The notes: generated by a model from the letters alone, not told the origin. Positions 43,848 through 52,449 are shown, numbered from the stretch's first letter. The stretch is DNA of 64,000 nt from CBDIHP01 sp965279195 (GCA_965279195.1 CBDIHP010000044.1:186001-250000), one strand, 5' to 3'. A program made the numbers and translations.

Positions 43848-45062
43848 ATGGCGGTCGTCGCGAATGTCCAGAATGCGCTGGAGCAGCTCTGGGCGCACAA
43901 ACTCCGGTCGCTGCTGACCGTGCTCGGGATCATCATCGCCGTCGCCTCGACGATCACCGTAGTCGGTGTGATTCAAGGGTTTACGGCCTACGTTGCCGAG
44001 TTTTTGCAGGGGCTCGGCACCAACGCGATGTGGGTGTGGCCGGAACGGCCGGGGGGCGAGGCGGGCAAGCGGCTGGGGCGGATCACCCTGGATGAACTCG
44101 ACATGGACGCCATCGAGCGTGGATGTTCCGCCGTCCGGCAGATCTCGCCGCTGGTGCGCCGGCCGACCGCGAAGGTGAGGTTTGGAAGGGATGAGGTGGC
44201 CGTGCCGCTGGAAGGCGTGGCGGCGTCGTATCACCCGATCCGGAACTTCCCTGTGGATGTCGGGCGTCCGTTCGCGGCGGTCGACGTCGAGCGGGCCCAT
44301 CACGTCTGCATCGTCGGGCGGGACGTCCTCAGCAAGCTCTCGCTCTCCACGGATGTCGTCGGCGAGACGCTTCTCATTGACGGCCAACGGTTTCGGATCA
44401 TCGGGCTGCTCCAGGAGAAGGGGAGCTTCCTGGGCAACAATCAGGACAACCTGGTCCTGATCCCTTACACGATGGCCTTCAAGATGTACCCGGCCACTCG
44501 GACCAAGTTCGCGATGACCCTCCAGGCCACGAACGAGATCGAGGTCCCCGAGGCCCGGGCCCAGATCACGAACCTCTTGCGCCGGCGTCACGGCCTGGAT
44601 GCCTCCCAGCCGAACGACTTCCGGGTCATGACCCAGGATGAGATCCTCAGCAACTTCAACAAGCTGAGCCTCGTCGCCACCGCCGTCCTCTCCGGGATCG
44701 TGGGGATCTCGCTCCTGGTCGGCGGCATCGGCATCATGAACGTGATGCTCGTGAGCGTCACCGAACGAACCCGGGAGATCGGCCTTAGAAAGGCCGTCGG
44801 CGCGAGGCGACGAGACATCCTCGTTCAATTCTTGACCGAGGCGGTCTCATTAAGTGTCGCAGGCGGCGGGCTGGGAATCGGACTCGGCTATGCCTTCTGC
44901 GCCCTGGCGAGCTTGCATCCACAGATGGTGGACGTGGTGGTACCGTGGTGGGCCGTGGCCCTGGGGTTCGGGATCTCGGCCGGGACCGGCATCGTCTTCG
45001 GGCTCGTCCCGGCCATGAAGGCGGCTCTACTCAATCCGATCGACGCCCTCCGGCACGACTGA
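43848..45062 (+). CDS. MacB/FtsX-family ABC transporter permease
   Basis: A 404-residue inner-membrane protein with the MacB-type layout: an N-terminal helix (LRSLLTVLGIIIAVASTITVVGVI), a large periplasmic MacB_PCD domain (~50-270), and three C-terminal helices (FtsX domain) with VGGIGIMNVMLVSVTERTREIGLRKAVGA, the family hallmark. It works by mechanotransmission to export lipoproteins, peptides or drugs. It pairs with the ATPase 16 bp downstream. No MacA/HlyD-type periplasmic adaptor gene is in the window. ATG 43848 has AGGA upstream. Confidence 0.93.
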   Translation: MAVVANVQNALEQLWAHKLRSLLTVLGIIIAVASTITVVGVIQGFTAYVAEFLQGLGTNAMWVWPERPGGEAGKRLGRITLDELDMDAIERGCSAVRQISPLVRRPTAKVRFGRDEVAVPLEGVAASYHPIRNFPVDVGRPFAAVDVERAHHVCIVGRDVLSKLSLSTDVVGETLLIDGQRFRIIGLLQEKGSFLGNNQDNLVLIPYTMAFKMYPATRTKFAMTLQATNEIEVPEARAQITNLLRRRHGLDASQPNDFRVMTQDEILSNFNKLSLVATAVLSGIVGISLLVGGIGIMNVMLVSVTERTREIGLRKAVGARRRDILVQFLTEAVSLSVAGGGLGIGLGYAFCALASLHPQMVDVVVPWWAVALGFGISAGTGIVFGLVPAMKAALLNPIDALRHD

Positions 45063-45078
45063 GTCGCGAGATTCCTCC

Positions 45079-45759
45079 ATGATCAAGCTCTCGGGGATCA
45101 CCAAGGAATACAAGATGGGGGCCGAGACCGTCCGCGCCCTGCGGGGGGTCGATGCGGAGATCGGCGACAACGAGCTGGTCGCGATCATGGGGCCGTCGGG
45201 GTCGGGAAAGTCGACCCTGATGAACATCCTCGGGCTGCTCGACGTCCCCTCGGCCGGGCAGTACTGGCTCGACGGCCGCGACGTGGCCAGGCTGTCGCAG
45301 TCGGAGCAGGCGAGGGTCCGGGGCCGGCAGATCGGCATCGTCTTCCAGACCTTCGAACTGCTCCCGAGGCAGACGGCGCTCCGGAACGTGGAACTGCCAC
45401 TCACCTACTCGGGGGGCCCGAACCGACGCGGCCGCGCGGTGGAAGCCCTGGAGCGAGTGGGACTTGGGGACCGCATGGGCCACCGTCCGAGCCAGATGTC
45501 GGGCGGCCAGCGCCAGCGGGTTGCGATCGCCCGGGCCCTTGTCCAGAAGCCGTCGATCCTCCTGGCGGACGAGCCGACGGGGAACCTCGACACCCGGACG
45601 GGCGAGGAGATCCTCGCCCTGTTCGCCGAACTGCATCGCCAGGGCCAGACGATCGTGATCGTCACCCACGAGCCCGACGTCGCTGAACGCTGCCACCGTC
45701 TGATCAAGATCCGCGACGGTCTCATCGAGTCGGACGAGCGACAGCCGTCGATGGTCTGA
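45079..45759 (+). CDS. LolD/MacB-type ABC transporter ATP-binding protein
   Basis: A 226-residue ABC ATPase. Walker A GPSGSGKST, Q-loop VFQTFELLPRQT, signature MSGGQRQRV, Walker B ILLADEPTGNLD, and the switch His in VTHEPD are all present, with the LolD-like TLMNILGLLDVPS stretch. It powers the MacB-type permease encoded just upstream, with which it forms an operon. Stop lies 2 bp from the convergent FG-GAP gene. Confidence 0.95.
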   Translation: MIKLSGITKEYKMGAETVRALRGVDAEIGDNELVAIMGPSGSGKSTLMNILGLLDVPSAGQYWLDGRDVARLSQSEQARVRGRQIGIVFQTFELLPRQTALRNVELPLTYSGGPNRRGRAVEALERVGLGDRMGHRPSQMSGGQRQRVAIARALVQKPSILLADEPTGNLDTRTGEEILALFAELHRQGQTIVIVTHEPDVAERCHRLIKIRDGLIESDERQPSMV

Positions 45760-45761
45760 AA

Positions 45762-46937
45762 CTATCTGGCCACGCGGTAGATCACGACATTCGCGGTCTT
45801 GCCGCCGATGGCGACCGCTTCGGGCTTGCCGTCGCCGTCGAGGTCGGCACCCCGGAGGTCCTGGGCGGCGATGTCGGCGTCCTGATAGAACTTCTTCCAG
45901 CTCGACGACTTGCGATCGAACTGGAATGCCAGGACGCTGGTTCCCGGGCCGCGGTAGCCTGCGAGGATCTCGTCGTCGCCGTCGCCATCGAAGTCGGCGA
46001 CCCAGAGGGCGTGACCGTCCTTGATGGTGGTGTCGATGACCTGGCGGGGGCCGAAGGTCAGGCGGGAAGTCGAGTTGCTGAGGCAGACGGCGACCTCGGT
46101 CCCGTGCCAGGGGTCGATAGTGGCCAGGAACCGTCGGCCATCGGCGAGCTTGCCGAGGTGGACCTCGCTGGAACCCTTTTTGGGGGCCTCGCCGGGGGCT
46201 CCCGGGATCAACGGTCGGGGCGTCCACATGCCACCCGGATCGCGGGAAAACATGGTGACGCCCGCATTTCCGGCAGAGAGGATTTCGGCCTTGCCGTTGC
46301 CGTCGGTGTCGATGGCGCGGATGGCGTGGAGGACCTGGTCTCCCCCAATGGGTTCGTTTCGCCAGGTGGTCGGCTCGGCCTTCAAGTTGGGGAAAAAAGT
46401 GAGCAGGGTGGTAGGCTCTTCTTTATAGGAGGGCGCCTTCGCCTTCGCGCCGACGATCGGGGCGACGACGAGGTCGAGTTTGCGGTCGCCGTCGACGTCC
46501 GCGAACCGGAGCCGGTGGATGCTGCCGACGTCGGCGACCGGCTGGATGGTCCAGGGGCTGTCGATCGTCGCACCCTGCCGGGCGAGGATCAGCTTGCCTT
46601 TGGTGGGGGCGTCGAGGTTGAAGTCGTGGGCGATCAGGACTTCCGCCTTGCCGTCGCCGTCGAGGTCGGCCGTTGCGCTCGAGATGATGCCCGGGGATTG
46701 CTTTCCGGTGGTGATGATCCGCTTCGTCCACGTCGGGTTCTCGAACCACGCGCAGGTGGTCCCGCCGACGCCGATGATGTCCGGCTTGCCGTCGCCGTTG
46801 ACGTCCGCAACCTCGACCTGGTAGCCGCCGGCGAATTTGGTGTCGACGACCTGGCGTTCGAGCCGGAGCGGACCGTCGGCCCCTTCCGCGACTGCGACCA
46901 GACCGAGGCAAAGCAACACGAAAGGCAACCGAAACAT
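45762..46937 (-). CDS. Exported FG-GAP/VCBS repeat protein
   Basis: A 391-residue protein with a signal peptide (LPFVLLCLGLVAVAEG) and about six FG-GAP repeats with Ca2+-binding DxDGDGKxD loops: DVNGDGKPDI, DLDGDGKAEV, DVDGDRKLDL, DTDGNGKAEI, DFDGDGDDEI, DLDGDGKPEA. These form a beta-propeller like integrin alpha chains. Role unknown; probably surface or periplasmic. ATG 46937 was chosen because it begins the signal peptide; upstream in-frame sequence is repeat-containing spacer. Confidence 0.9.
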   Translation of the reverse strand: MFRLPFVLLCLGLVAVAEGADGPLRLERQVVDTKFAGGYQVEVADVNGDGKPDIIGVGGTTCAWFENPTWTKRIITTGKQSPGIISSATADLDGDGKAEVLIAHDFNLDAPTKGKLILARQGATIDSPWTIQPVADVGSIHRLRFADVDGDRKLDLVVAPIVGAKAKAPSYKEEPTTLLTFFPNLKAEPTTWRNEPIGGDQVLHAIRAIDTDGNGKAEILSAGNAGVTMFSRDPGGMWTPRPLIPGAPGEAPKKGSSEVHLGKLADGRRFLATIDPWHGTEVAVCLSNSTSRLTFGPRQVIDTTIKDGHALWVADFDGDGDDEILAGYRGPGTSVLAFQFDRKSSSWKKFYQDADIAAQDLRGADLDGDGKPEAVAIGGKTANVVIYRVAR

Positions 46938-46972
46938 GGTGTGGGCCTCGTGGCGGGTCGAGGGGAGGGTCG

Positions 46973-46990
46973 GAATTGGCTTTGTTCCGC
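46973..46990. repeat. Dispersed repeat unit (inverse orientation)
   Basis: GAATTGGCTTTGTTCCGC, reverse complement type of the unit at 728-745. It lies just upstream of the FG-GAP gene. Confidence 0.6.
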
Positions 46991-47042
46991 CAAATCGCTG
47001 CAGCCGGGGTCTCAAGACAGTGCCCCCTGGCCGTGCGACGGC

Positions 47043-47060
47043 GAATTGGGTTTGTTCCGT
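47043..47060. repeat. Dispersed repeat unit, direct repeat of 46973-46990
   Basis: GAATTGGGTTTGTTCCGT, 70 bp from the previous copy and in the same orientation. Confidence 0.6.
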
Positions 47061-47065
47061 CAATT

Positions 47066-47936
47066 TCAGGAAGGCCGGCCCCAGCCGGTGGGGGGGCCGG
47101 CGGTGTCTTCGGGCTTGACGCGGAACTCGTCGAGGTCGATCTCGCCGGCGGGGGTCTCGACTTCCAGCCCTTTGAGACGCTGTTCGAGCATGGTGACCCG
47201 CTGCTCCAGCAGCACGATCCGCGCCTCGGCCTCGTCAGGCCGCTTGGGGCGGGGGACTTCGGGGTAGCCGAGCTGACGTTGGAGGGCAAGGAAGAGGTAG
47301 AGGGGGTCGCGGCCTCGGTTGGCCCGGGCGATCTTGCCTTCCTTCTCGCCGAACAGGGCGGGGTACTTGGAGACGTAGTCCGGATTCGATCGCTTGCGTT
47401 CGGTGGCGAAGTACGACGAGCGCACATAGATCAGGTCGGCGAAGTCGACGTCGCCCAGCCGGGCGCGGAGCACCCCGACGTAGTCGCGCCAGCCGTCGTC
47501 GTAAAACGGGTCGCCGGCCATCGCGGCCAGGCCCTTGTTGTAGCCGAGTCGGTTCCGGGAGATCGCCTCGAACTGGTAGACGAACAAGCCGGGGGGGTTC
47601 GGATTGTCGGCGCGGTAGGCCGCCTCGCGTTCGAGGATCAGGAGCGCCTGGTCCATCGCGAACCGGCTGACGTCCTGCTCGGCCTGGGCGATCACGAAGG
47701 CCTGGAAGGGGGCGAAGTAGTGCGACATCCGCTCCATCGCCGGGCCCATCAACCCGTAGGTCTTGATGTCGGTCCACAGGAACGACACCGCGAAGGGCAG
47801 GCGGGTGGTGCTGAGGAGTTTCCTCGCCGACCCGCGACAGGACCTCCTGCGCGGGCATGCCGTCGAGCAGCCGCTCGCGGAAGGCCCGGAAGAAGTACGC
47901 CTGCTCGATGTATTCCTCGCGGTCCAGGATCGGCAT
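47066..47936 (-). pseudogene. Hypothetical protein, frameshifted near its N-terminus
   Basis: The first ~39 residues (MPILDREEYIEQAYFFRAF, then LSRVGEE) are read from ATG 47936, which has GGAG upstream. The rest (TTRLPFAVSFLWTDIKTYG to the end) is in the next frame. Removing one T from the TTT at 47819-47821 joins them into a ~289-residue protein. The body is helical and Tyr/Arg-rich (LMGPAMERMSHYF, LIYVRSSYFATERKR). The C-terminal part (LLEQRVTMLEQRLKGLE) is a likely coiled coil. No family is recognised. Confidence 0.75.
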
Positions 47937-47995
47937 GGTCGCTCCGCGTCCTCGTCCCTTCTGGTCAGGTACCCGAGACGCTCATTCTATGCCGA

Positions 47996-48661
47996 TCACC
48001 AGTCCAGCACATCTGCCGGGGCCTGGGAGAGGTCGGGGGCGGCCCAGTCGGCACCGACCTCGCGGAGCTGCTCGGCGGAGAACGAAGTCGTCAGGCCGAG
48101 GCAGCGCATCCTGGCCTTCTTCGCGGCGGTGGACGCCCGAGATGGCGTCCCTCGACGACCAGGCAGTCGAGCGGATCCAGCATCAATCGCCTCGCCGCTT
48201 CGAGGAAGATGTCCGGGAATGGCTTTCTTGCGTGCGACCATGAGGCCGTCGACCACGGCGTCGAAGGTCGAGGTCGGCAGGCCGATCTCCCGGAGGTTCC
48301 CCTCGACCTTGATCGTGTCGGCGCTCGATGCCACGGCGATCCGCAGCTTCCGCCTCCGGCACTCGGCGATGAACTCGCGGACGCCGGGGAGCGATTCCAA
48401 GTTACCCTTGATCATGTCCAGATAAATTGCGTAGGTGCGGGCCTTGTCGACCTCGACGTCGAACGGGATGCCGAATGTCTCTGCGACGCCGCCGAGGAAG
48501 CGGTCCTCCCCCATGCCGGCGAAGGGGCGGAAGTCCTCGGGGTGGACGGTGAATCCCTTCTCGGCGAACATCCGGCACCCGGCCTCGGCCGTGAGGCGTT
48601 CGGTGTCGACGAGGACGCCGTCCATGTCGAAGATCACGCCGCGGAGTTCCTTCGTGGACAT
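47996..48661 (-). CDS. HAD-family phosphatase, beta-phosphoglucomutase-like, with internal frame damage
   Basis: HAD hydrolase with cap domain. Motif I FDMDGVLVDTE is complete near residue 10; motif II is AVASSAD. The region that should carry motif III Lys and motif IV (VVEDA) reads as nonsense in the given frame. Three one-base insertions explain it: TTT at 48224-48226, CCC at 48149-48151, and an extra G at about 48128. Removing them restores PFPDIFLEAARRLM, LVVEDAISGVHAAKKA and a normal protein. The three sum to zero, so the ends stay in frame. As given, about 30 residues are scrambled and the enzyme would be inactive. Confidence 0.8.
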   Translation of the reverse strand: MSTKELRGVIFDMDGVLVDTERLTAEAGCRMFAEKGFTVHPEDFRPFAGMGEDRFLGGVAETFGIPFDVEVDKARTYAIYLDMIKGNLESLPGVREFIAECRRRKLRIAVASSADTIKVEGNLREIGLPTSTFDAVVDGLMVARKKAIPGHLPRSGEAIDAGSARLPGRRGTPSRASTAAKKARMRCLGLTTSFSAEQLREVGADWAAPDLSQAPADVLDW

Positions 48662-49111
48662 ACGTGAGTCATCCCATGTGAACCGCTCTGGAGTGCGGAA
48701 GCTCGATTCCGCTCTTGCCCGGGGGAGGTCGCTCCCGAGAGACCACATCGGGTCGGAGGCGGACGCTTCGGCCTGGCACGCGGGGCGAGCTCCGCGGGAA
48801 CGAAGCGGACGCTCGCCGCCGCACTCCTATCCCCACCGGGGTTCCAGGTTGGAAAAACCGCGGTCGGGCGTCAAGGGCGTGGACAGCCGGGTTGCGGGTG
48901 CTAAACCTGAGGTTGCGGTCTGGGTGCCCGCAAGCTTGACGCATTCTTTGGAAAATTCGCAAAATACCCAGAGCACTCAGACCGTTATGCCGTATACTAG
49001 AGCGAACCCGTTCCCCGCCCACAGGAGATCGGACTTGCACCGGAGGCCGAGAAGGCCGCGGGTCCGGAGACTGGGGATCGGGGTTGGCCCAACCGTTTGG
49101 AGAAGCATCCG
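48662..49111. other. Gene-free spacer
   Basis: 450 bases with no supported gene. It should hold the promoters of the HAD gene and the PAK-repeat gene. A plus-strand TTGACG near 48936 with CAAAAT about 18 bases on is a possible promoter, not a firm call. Confidence 0.4.
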
Positions 49112-49676
49112 ATGAAGCGTAGCGTGGACGTTCGGCTGGGCGGCCAGCCTTGTCCTCGGCGCGGGCCTGACCGCCCAGGCACAGTCGCCCCAGTCCCCCG
49201 CGAAGGTCCTGCCGGCCGCCCAGGCCCCCGGCGAAGGTCGCCCCCGGCGCCGCAGGCCCCGACCAAGGTCCTGCCGGCCCCGGCGAAGGCGATGCCGGCC
49301 CCGGCCGCGCCCGCCAAGGTGATGCCTGCCCCGCAGGCTCCGGCGAAGGTGATGCCCGCCCCCGCCGCCCCGGCCAAGGTGATGCCGGCCCCGGCCGCGC
49401 CCGCCAAGGTGATGCCTGCCCCGCAGGCTCCGGCGAAGGTGATGCCCGCCCCCGCCGCCCCGGCCAAGGTGATGCCGGCCCCGGCCCGCGCCCGCCAAGG
49501 TCGCCCCGGCCCCGCAGGCCCCCGCCCCGGCCAAGGTCCTGCCCGCCCCGCAGGCCCCGGCCAAGTTCGCCCCCGCGCCCGCCCCGGCGAAGGTCCTGCC
49601 GGCCGCCCAGGCCCCGGCGAAGGTCGCCCCGGCCCCCCAGGCCGTTGGCACGATGCCCCCCGCCCCCGGCAAGTAA
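49112..49676 (+). pseudogene. Secreted Pro/Ala/Lys-repeat protein, frame disrupted
   Basis: ATG 49112 has GGAGAAG upstream. If four extra C bases are removed (49136, one in 49225-49229, one in 49241-49245, one in 49485-49487) the frame is a signal peptide (WAASLVLGAGLTAQAQ) and then repeated APAKVMPAP and APAKVLPAP decapeptides, ending AVGTMPPAPGK and TAA. As given, translation from the ATG leaves this frame at once. Such proteins resemble cell-envelope spacer or surface-attached low-complexity proteins in planctomycetes; no function is known. Confidence 0.75.
49291..49500 (+). repeat. 90-bp tandem repeat inside the PAK-repeat gene
   Basis: Two exact 90-bp copies (49291-49380 and 49381-49470) and the first 30 bases of a third. 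Each copy encodes three 10-residue APAKVMPAP(x) units. The identity suggests recent expansion by slippage or recombination. Confidence 0.85.
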
Positions 49677-49712
49677 TCCCGATCCGGCCGAGTCCTCGCG
49701 ACTTGATCGACC

Positions 49713-49744
49713 CCGGGCCGCCCTGGCGGCCCGGTTGCATTTCG
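49713..49744 (+). terminator. Rho-independent-like terminator after the PAK-repeat gene
   Basis: GC-rich stem CCGGGCCGC / GCGGCCCGG (49713-49734, small loop) followed by TTGCATTTC. It begins 36 bp after the TAA stop. Confidence 0.55.
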
Positions 49745-50320
49745 AATCGGGCCCGGCCGCTCGCCAAATCCGACGCATTTCGTGGCCGGTTCGGGGACGG
49801 TCGGCTCTCCGTAAGTGTCTACGAGAGAAGATTTAAATTGCCCTGGACGCGTCGAGGATTGGAGGTCGCCGGGGCTTCCGCCCGGGGTTGGCCCGAGGAT
49901 AAACCCTGGCAGACCGGGGCCGTCAGCGATATGATGACTCCGTCGCACCCACCGGCACGACCGCGACGGATGCCCCCAGCGTCGGCAACTTCGCGGTGAC
50001 CCGGCTCCCGCATCCCTGTCGCGCCTGGGACGGACGAGCCAACGATCGCCCCGCTTCCGGAAACAGGCGGGCTGATCGGTCTGAGGATGTTTCGAGTTCG
50101 AGGCCGCCGGTTGCCCCTGCCGCTGATGGAGTGAGCAACCGACCCAGGACCCCGTGTCCCGCGAGGTCGCGCCCGATTCGATGGGCGAGCTGACACGCAT
50201 CCCGGGCAGTGCCGACCCTCCGAGGTTGGTCACCGCTGCGTCGTTTCCTCGTCGGACGATCGGCGAATCCCGCGGCGGGCGAGTCCATACCTGCGGCCAG
50301 ACCCAGGAGAAAGGCCAGTC
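49745..50320. other. Gene-free spacer, long leader of the RRM gene?
   Basis: 576 bases without a supported gene. Part of it probably is the promoter and 5' leader of the RNA-binding protein. I see no recognisable riboswitch. Confidence 0.4.
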
Positions 50321-50608
50321 ATGATCATCTACGTCGGCAACCTGGGACTATTCCGTCTCCACCGATCAACTCCGGGGGCTCTTCGAGACTCACGGCACCG
50401 TCGCCTCCGCGGACGTGCAGTACAAGGCCCGCACGGGCCAGTCGCGCGGCTTCGGCCTGGTCGACATGCCGGTCCGCCAGCGAGGCCCTGGCCGCGATCG
50501 CCGCCCCTCAACGGGTCGGAATTCCTGGGCCGCGCGTTGACCGTCAACGAATCCCGCCCGCGCCGCACCGTCCGCGACCTCTACGCCGGCGGCTGGTTCG
50601 GCAACTGA
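50321..50608 (+). CDS. RRM-type RNA-binding protein with three apparent frame errors
   Basis: Small single-RRM protein, a type common in cyanobacteria and planctomycetes, that binds single-stranded RNA. The start IIYVGNL is RNP-2; the end LGRALTVNESRPR is the last strand. The middle is out of frame as given. Removing one G at 50344-50346, C 50481 and one C at 50504-50507 gives LDYSVSTDQLRGLFETHG, the RNP-1 segment SRGFGLVDM and EALAAIAALNG, a perfect RRM. The three insertions cancel, so the stop is correct. ATG 50321 has AAAGG upstream. A strong terminator follows. Confidence 0.82.
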   Translation: MIIYVGNLGLFRLHRSTPGALRDSRHRRLRGRAVQGPHGPVARLRPGRHAGPPARPWPRSPPLNGSEFLGRALTVNESRPRRTVRDLYAGGWFGN

Positions 50609-50654
50609 GCCGAACCTCGCCCATCCCGCCCCGGGCGAAAATCCGAGAATCCTC

Positions 50655-50694
50655 ACGACCGCGCCTCGCCTTCGGGGCCGCGGTCGTTTCTTTT
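50655..50694 (+). terminator. Rho-independent terminator of the RRM gene
   Basis: Nine-bp stem ACGACCGCG / CGCGGTCGT (50655-50663, 50679-50687) with a following TTTCTTTT. Confidence 0.82.
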
Positions 50695-50916
50695 CGAACC
50701 TCCCCGGCGGCCACCGTGTCTCCCCCGGGCAGCGCGGCCCGCGGTTCAGGGGTGGCGTCGGAAGTGGATGGCCCGTAAGCTGAAGGGAATGGGTGACGGC
50801 CGTACGGGGATCCGCCCTGCGGCCGTGACAGTCCCGTCTCAGCCCCCAATCGTGGCCTCGCGGCGGTCGCCAACGACCGGCCCGCAGGCCCGCCCGTCGA
50901 AAGATCGGCCCGAGCC

Positions 50917-51769
50917 ATGTCCAACTCCGATCGCGAACGGAATCTCGCCGTCTTCATCGACCTCGAAAACCTGGCGATGGGATTCCAGAATCAGCGCAAG
51001 ACCCGCTTCGAGATCCAGAAGGTCCTGGAACGCCTCGTCGAGAAGGGCAAGCTGATCGTCAAGAAGGCCTATGCCGACTGGAGTCGCTACCAGGCCTACA
51101 CCGCCCCGTTCCACGAGGCCGCCATCGAGCTGATCGAGATCCCCCGGCGCAGCCAGACCGGCAAGAACTCCGCCGACATCCGGCTCGTCGTGGACGCGAT
51201 GGACCTCGCCTGGAGCAAGCCCCACGTCGACACCTTCGTGATCGTCTCCGGCGACAGCGACTTCTCGCCGCTGGTGTCCAAGCTCAAGGAGAACGGCAAG
51301 CACGTCATCGGCCTCGGCATGAAGGGCTCGACGTCCGAGCTGCTCCGCGACAACTGCGACGAGTTCATCTACTACGAGGACCTCGAACGCGAGGAGCAGG
51401 ACGAGAAGCAGGTCGCCACGACCCTCTACGCCGACATGCCCGAACGCAAGCGTGAGGTCTTCTCGCTGCTGGTCGAGGCGTGCAAGGCCCTGAGGCGCGA
51501 GAACCACGAGGTCCTCTATGCGTCGATGATTAAGGACACGATGAAGCGGAAGAAGCCGTCGTTCGACGAGAGCTACTACGGCTACCGCAGCTTCACGCAC
51601 CTCCTGGAAGAGGCCGACAACGGAGAGGTCGTCGACATCGAGCGGAACCCCAAGAGCGGGGACCTACGTCGTGACCCACTTCGGCGGCGAATCCACAAAG
51701 GACCGCCTGCCGAGGAAGCCGGCGGCCCCGGCCGCGGTGACCCCTCCGGTCGCCAAGAAGCCGCACTGA
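50917..51769 (+). CDS. NYN-domain (LabA/DUF88) RNase-like protein with C-terminal OST-HTH-like domain
   Basis: PIN-like NYN nuclease fold: Asp in VFIDLENLAMG (about residue 15), DIRLVVDAMDLAW, and SGDSDFSPLV carry the acidic metal ligands, so RNase activity is likely. Residues ~175-240 (REVFSLLVEACKAL, MIKDTMKRKKPSFDESYYGYRSFTHLLEEA) resemble the OST-HTH/LOTUS RNA-binding domain, a frequent partner of NYN. The last part is shifted by an extra G in the GGGG at 51658-51661. Removing it gives TYVVTHFGGESTKD, an Ala/Pro/Lys tail and a TGA at 51767-51769; unrepaired, the frame runs on to 51849. ATG 50917 is the start of the conserved block. Confidence 0.88.
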
Positions 51770-51838
51770 TCGATTGGGCCGCCCGGGGCGGGGCGACTCG
51801 ACGATTTCCCTCGTGTCCCGCCCGGGAGGGCCCTCGCG

Positions 51839-52057
51839 ATGGCCTCTGACAAGCAGAAGCGCAAGGCCGGTTCGATCGAGAAGCGGGACAAGCTCGGCGG
51901 CCAGCCGAAGCCCATCAAGGACGGCGACCGCCGACGCAGGCCTCCCACGGACCTCGTCCGCGACGCCATCACCCGCAAGCAGAGGGTCCAGGACTGGAAC
52001 ATCGACGCCGGACAATCCGTCGAGGACGACGGGCCGGACTCCGGCGATGACCAGTGA
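51839..52057 (+). CDS. Small basic hypothetical protein (72 aa)
   Basis: A 72-residue, Lys/Arg-rich then acidic protein (KQKRKAGSIEKRDKLGG to SVEDDGPDSGDDQ). GGGAGGG lies upstream of the ATG at 51839. No family is recognised; it looks intrinsically disordered. It follows the NYN gene closely (69 bp after the repaired stop) and may be cotranscribed. Confidence 0.6.
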   Translation: MASDKQKRKAGSIEKRDKLGGQPKPIKDGDRRRRPPTDLVRDAITRKQRVQDWNIDAGQSVEDDGPDSGDDQ

Positions 52058-52256
52058 GGGACCGCGCATGCCTCCGACTGCGGGACGCCGTGGTCGGATT
52101 TCCGGCCAATTCGACGGTTGGGCTTGCCGAGGGGCGATGCCGACGGTAAATTCGGAAGCTTTCCGGGCCTCTGGGATGGACCGAGGTTCCGCTCGACCCG
52201 AGTTGGATCGTTGCCGTTCGCTCGCGAACGCGATCACGCCGAGGAGTTGTTGACGC

Positions 52257-52346
52257 ATGGCCAGCCGCCGTCGTGGGAAAGGTCGCCGGAAGGTGGGACG
52301 GAAGAAGCGCCGGATGAGGAGCCGCATCCGTCACCGCAAGAAGTAA
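52257..52346 (+). CDS. 29-residue Arg/Lys-rich peptide (COX24/AURKAIP1-like or ribosome-associated)
   Basis: The frame encodes MASRRRGKGRRKVGRKK followed by RRMRSRIRHRKK, 19 of 29 residues being Arg, Lys or His. GAGGAG lies 11 bases before the ATG, and a strong terminator follows 75 bp after the stop, so it has the marks of a real gene. The KKRRMR core resembles the small basic COX24/AURKAIP1-type proteins and Thx-like ribosomal peptides; this is inference from composition. It is too short for ordinary gene callers. Confidence 0.65.
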   Translation: MASRRRGKGRRKVGRKKRRMRSRIRHRKK

Positions 52347-52420
52347 GTCGGGCGGGCGACCCGCGTTCGGCACGCCCGGCCTGCGGGCGGTCTCGTCCCC
52401 TAGCGAACGCCAGAAACACC

Positions 52421-52449
52421 AAGCCCCCGGGATCTCCCGGGGGCTTTTT
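52421..52449 (+). terminator. Rho-independent terminator after the 29-residue gene
   Basis: Perfect ten-bp stem AGCCCCCGGG / CCCGGGGGCT (52421-52430 and 52435-52444), four-base loop, then TTTTTT. Very strong on the plus strand. Confidence 0.93.

Noticed and set aside
49291..49500. CRISPR array
   Set aside because: The repeats are adjacent without spacers, 90 bp long, and code for a Pro/Ala/Lys protein. No cas genes are in the window.
48669..50233. Long Gly/Arg/His-rich minus-strand frames opposite the PAK-repeat gene
   Set aside because: They are antisense readings of the 30/90-bp repeat, with repetitive content from the codons of the plus-strand gene and no start signal or family.
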